From: Tabrizicola sp. | Lineage (GTDB): Bacteria > Pseudomonadota > Alphaproteobacteria > Rhodobacterales > Rhodobacteraceae | Assembly: GCF_016792905.1 (NCBI RefSeq) | Contig: NZ_JAEULP010000020.1 | Span: 62,001 to 126,000, forward strand | Direction: 5' to 3' | DNA: 64,000 bases | In this document: piece after piece, positions 63,191 through 64,000 of the stretch | Numbering within the stretch: the stretch's first letter is position 1 | Layout: the number at the start of each line of letters is the position of its first letter | Notes under the pieces: generated by a model | What the model was told of the DNA's origin: nothing | The model's input: the letters and a program-made list of their open reading frames with translations, nothing else | Database searches by the model: none | Program-made: the position numbers and the translations under genes

Positions 63191-64000
63191 TGCGGCGGGG
63201 CTTCTTTCGCTTTCCATGCTCGCCGGCCCCCTGGCGGCTCAGGACGCGAGCGGTCCGCTCTCTGCCATCGACTGGTTGTCGCAATCGGTGGCAACGCCCG
63301 CTGCGGCCGCAAGTGCCGACGTGCCGACTGCCATCGACGAACCCCCGGTCGCCAAGGCGGGCGGCGCGCTGCCGGCTTCGGTGACGACCACTGCCCTCGA
63401 TGGTCCTTCGCCCGACAGCGTCGGGCTGATCGCGCCTGCGGTCTCCGGGCTGCCGCACGATCTCTGGGGGGCGGGCCTTACGCGCGAGATTGCCGAACGG
63501 CTGGTCACGCATCCCGATGACGACCTGCCCGCGCTGCGACAACTGTTCCTGACGCTGCTCCTTGCCGAAGTTGCGGCCCCGGTCGACGCCGGTGGCAAGG
63601 GTGAGCTTTTGCAGGTCAGGATCGACAAGCTGCTGGCGCTTGGCGCGCTGGAACAGGCCGCAGCCCTGATCGATGCCGCCGGTACGCCCTCGCCCGAGCT
63701 GTTCCGCAGGGCCTTCGACGTGGCGCTTCTGACCGGGGCCGAGGATCGCGCCTGCCAGTTCATGGCGGAGGAGCCGCATCTGGCGCCGACCCTGCCCGCG
63801 CGCATCTTCTGCCTGGCGCGCTCGGGCGACTGGGATACCGCCGCGCTGACCATCCGCACCTCGAAGGCACTGAACCAGATAACGGCAGATCAGGAGACCC
63901 TTCTGTCGCGCTTCCTCGATCCCGACCTTTTCGAGGGCGAGCCGCCGCCGCCCGCACCGAACCCGGTCACGCCGCTTGACTGGATGATCTATGCCGCCAT
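63180..64000 (+). CDS. Exported protein of unknown function (3' end outside window)
   Basis: At least 273 residues. ATG lies inside the 3' end of the 44-aa gene. Signal peptide about 1-20 (MRISAAGLLSLSMLAGPLAA), an Ala/Pro-rich linker (about 35-75), then a helical repeat-like domain (LTREIAERLVTHPDDDLPAL, LFLTLLLAEV, LGALEQAAALIDAAG). The spacing suggests TPR- or SLR-like helices. Family not recognised; coupled with the 44-aa membrane protein, so both may act at the envelope. Confidence 0.82.
   Translation, partial: MRISAAGLLSLSMLAGPLAAQDASGPLSAIDWLSQSVATPAAAASADVPTAIDEPPVAKAGGALPASVTTTALDGPSPDSVGLIAPAVSGLPHDLWGAGLTREIAERLVTHPDDDLPALRQLFLTLLLAEVAAPVDAGGKGELLQVRIDKLLALGALEQAAALIDAAGTPSPELFRRAFDVALLTGAEDRACQFMAEEPHLAPTLPARIFCLARSGDWDTAALTIRTSKALNQITADQETLLSRFLDPDLFEGEPPPPAPNPVTPLDWMIYAA

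Overview
The window is GC-rich, densely coded alphaproteobacterial chromosome, most likely a member of the Rhodobacterales/Paracoccaceae (Rhodobacter-like). Supporting signs are 5-aminolevulinate synthase (HemA, the C4 haem route) behind an FNR-type box, a DUF1127-like small protein, an amiC-mrcA-prfB block, an RF2 gene without a programmed frameshift, and intergenic repeats of a kind common in this group. No phage, insertion sequence, CRISPR array or rRNA was seen.

Layout. 1-8.6 kb: end of an HPP/CBS protein, a DUF808 membrane protein, two tandem GAPDH genes with LacI-type operator-like palindromes, a small DUF1127-like gene, coaD, a CBS protein, and a LysR regulator divergent from mmsA (valine/propionyl metabolism). 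8.6-18.5 kb: uvrA, MFS exporters, lpd with a coupled methyltransferase, DUF924, DUF3147, queA. 18.5-27.6 kb: a large AsmA/YhdP-like envelope protein, a 1-Cys peroxiredoxin, a DUF455 ferritin-like protein, an M23 peptidase-bactofilin shape module, a DHA2 transporter and a DUF2189 membrane protein. 27.6-39.8 kb: a cell-wall block (amiC, mrcA, prfB), a DsbA-like protein, MFS plus LysR, and the hemA-rodZ-ispG run. 39.9-46.9 kb: an M20 peptidase with a coupled GNAT, small secreted proteins, two identical tRNA-Asp genes, a sterol-desaturase-like enzyme and a pirin that overlap tail to tail, and an unknown membrane protein. 47.0-55.1 kb: a peptide-handling operon (CocE-type hydrolase, Dpp-type SBP, two permeases, one fused double ATPase) and a phosphodiesterase/phosphatase. 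55.1-61.2 kb: an accessory-looking cluster of a SARP/BTAD-TPR regulator, an unknown 126-aa protein, a YcaO-family enzyme, an animal-type haem peroxidase and a lipoprotein. 61.2-64 kb: aroB-aroK, a 44-aa membrane protein and the start of an exported protein.

Most noteworthy: (i) the YcaO + haem peroxidase + BTAD regulator cluster, a candidate peptide-modification locus with no recognisable precursor, with a shared 18-bp motif before the regulator and the YcaO gene; (ii) a dispersed multi-hairpin repeat with TTCGAA cores in three intergenic places, with compensatory changes; (iii) a second dispersed 71-bp element carrying the palindrome TGTCCACNGTGGACA, in two copies with identical spacing; (iv) tandem GAPDHs that differ at the Asp that selects NAD, with CceR-like operators around them; (v) a probable lost stop codon that lets the sterol-desaturase-like gene read 177 bp into the antisense of pirin.

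Start sites were chosen by ribosome-binding site, family N-terminus and overlap with the neighbour, so many differ from the longest reading frame. All family assignments come from reading the protein sequences by eye.
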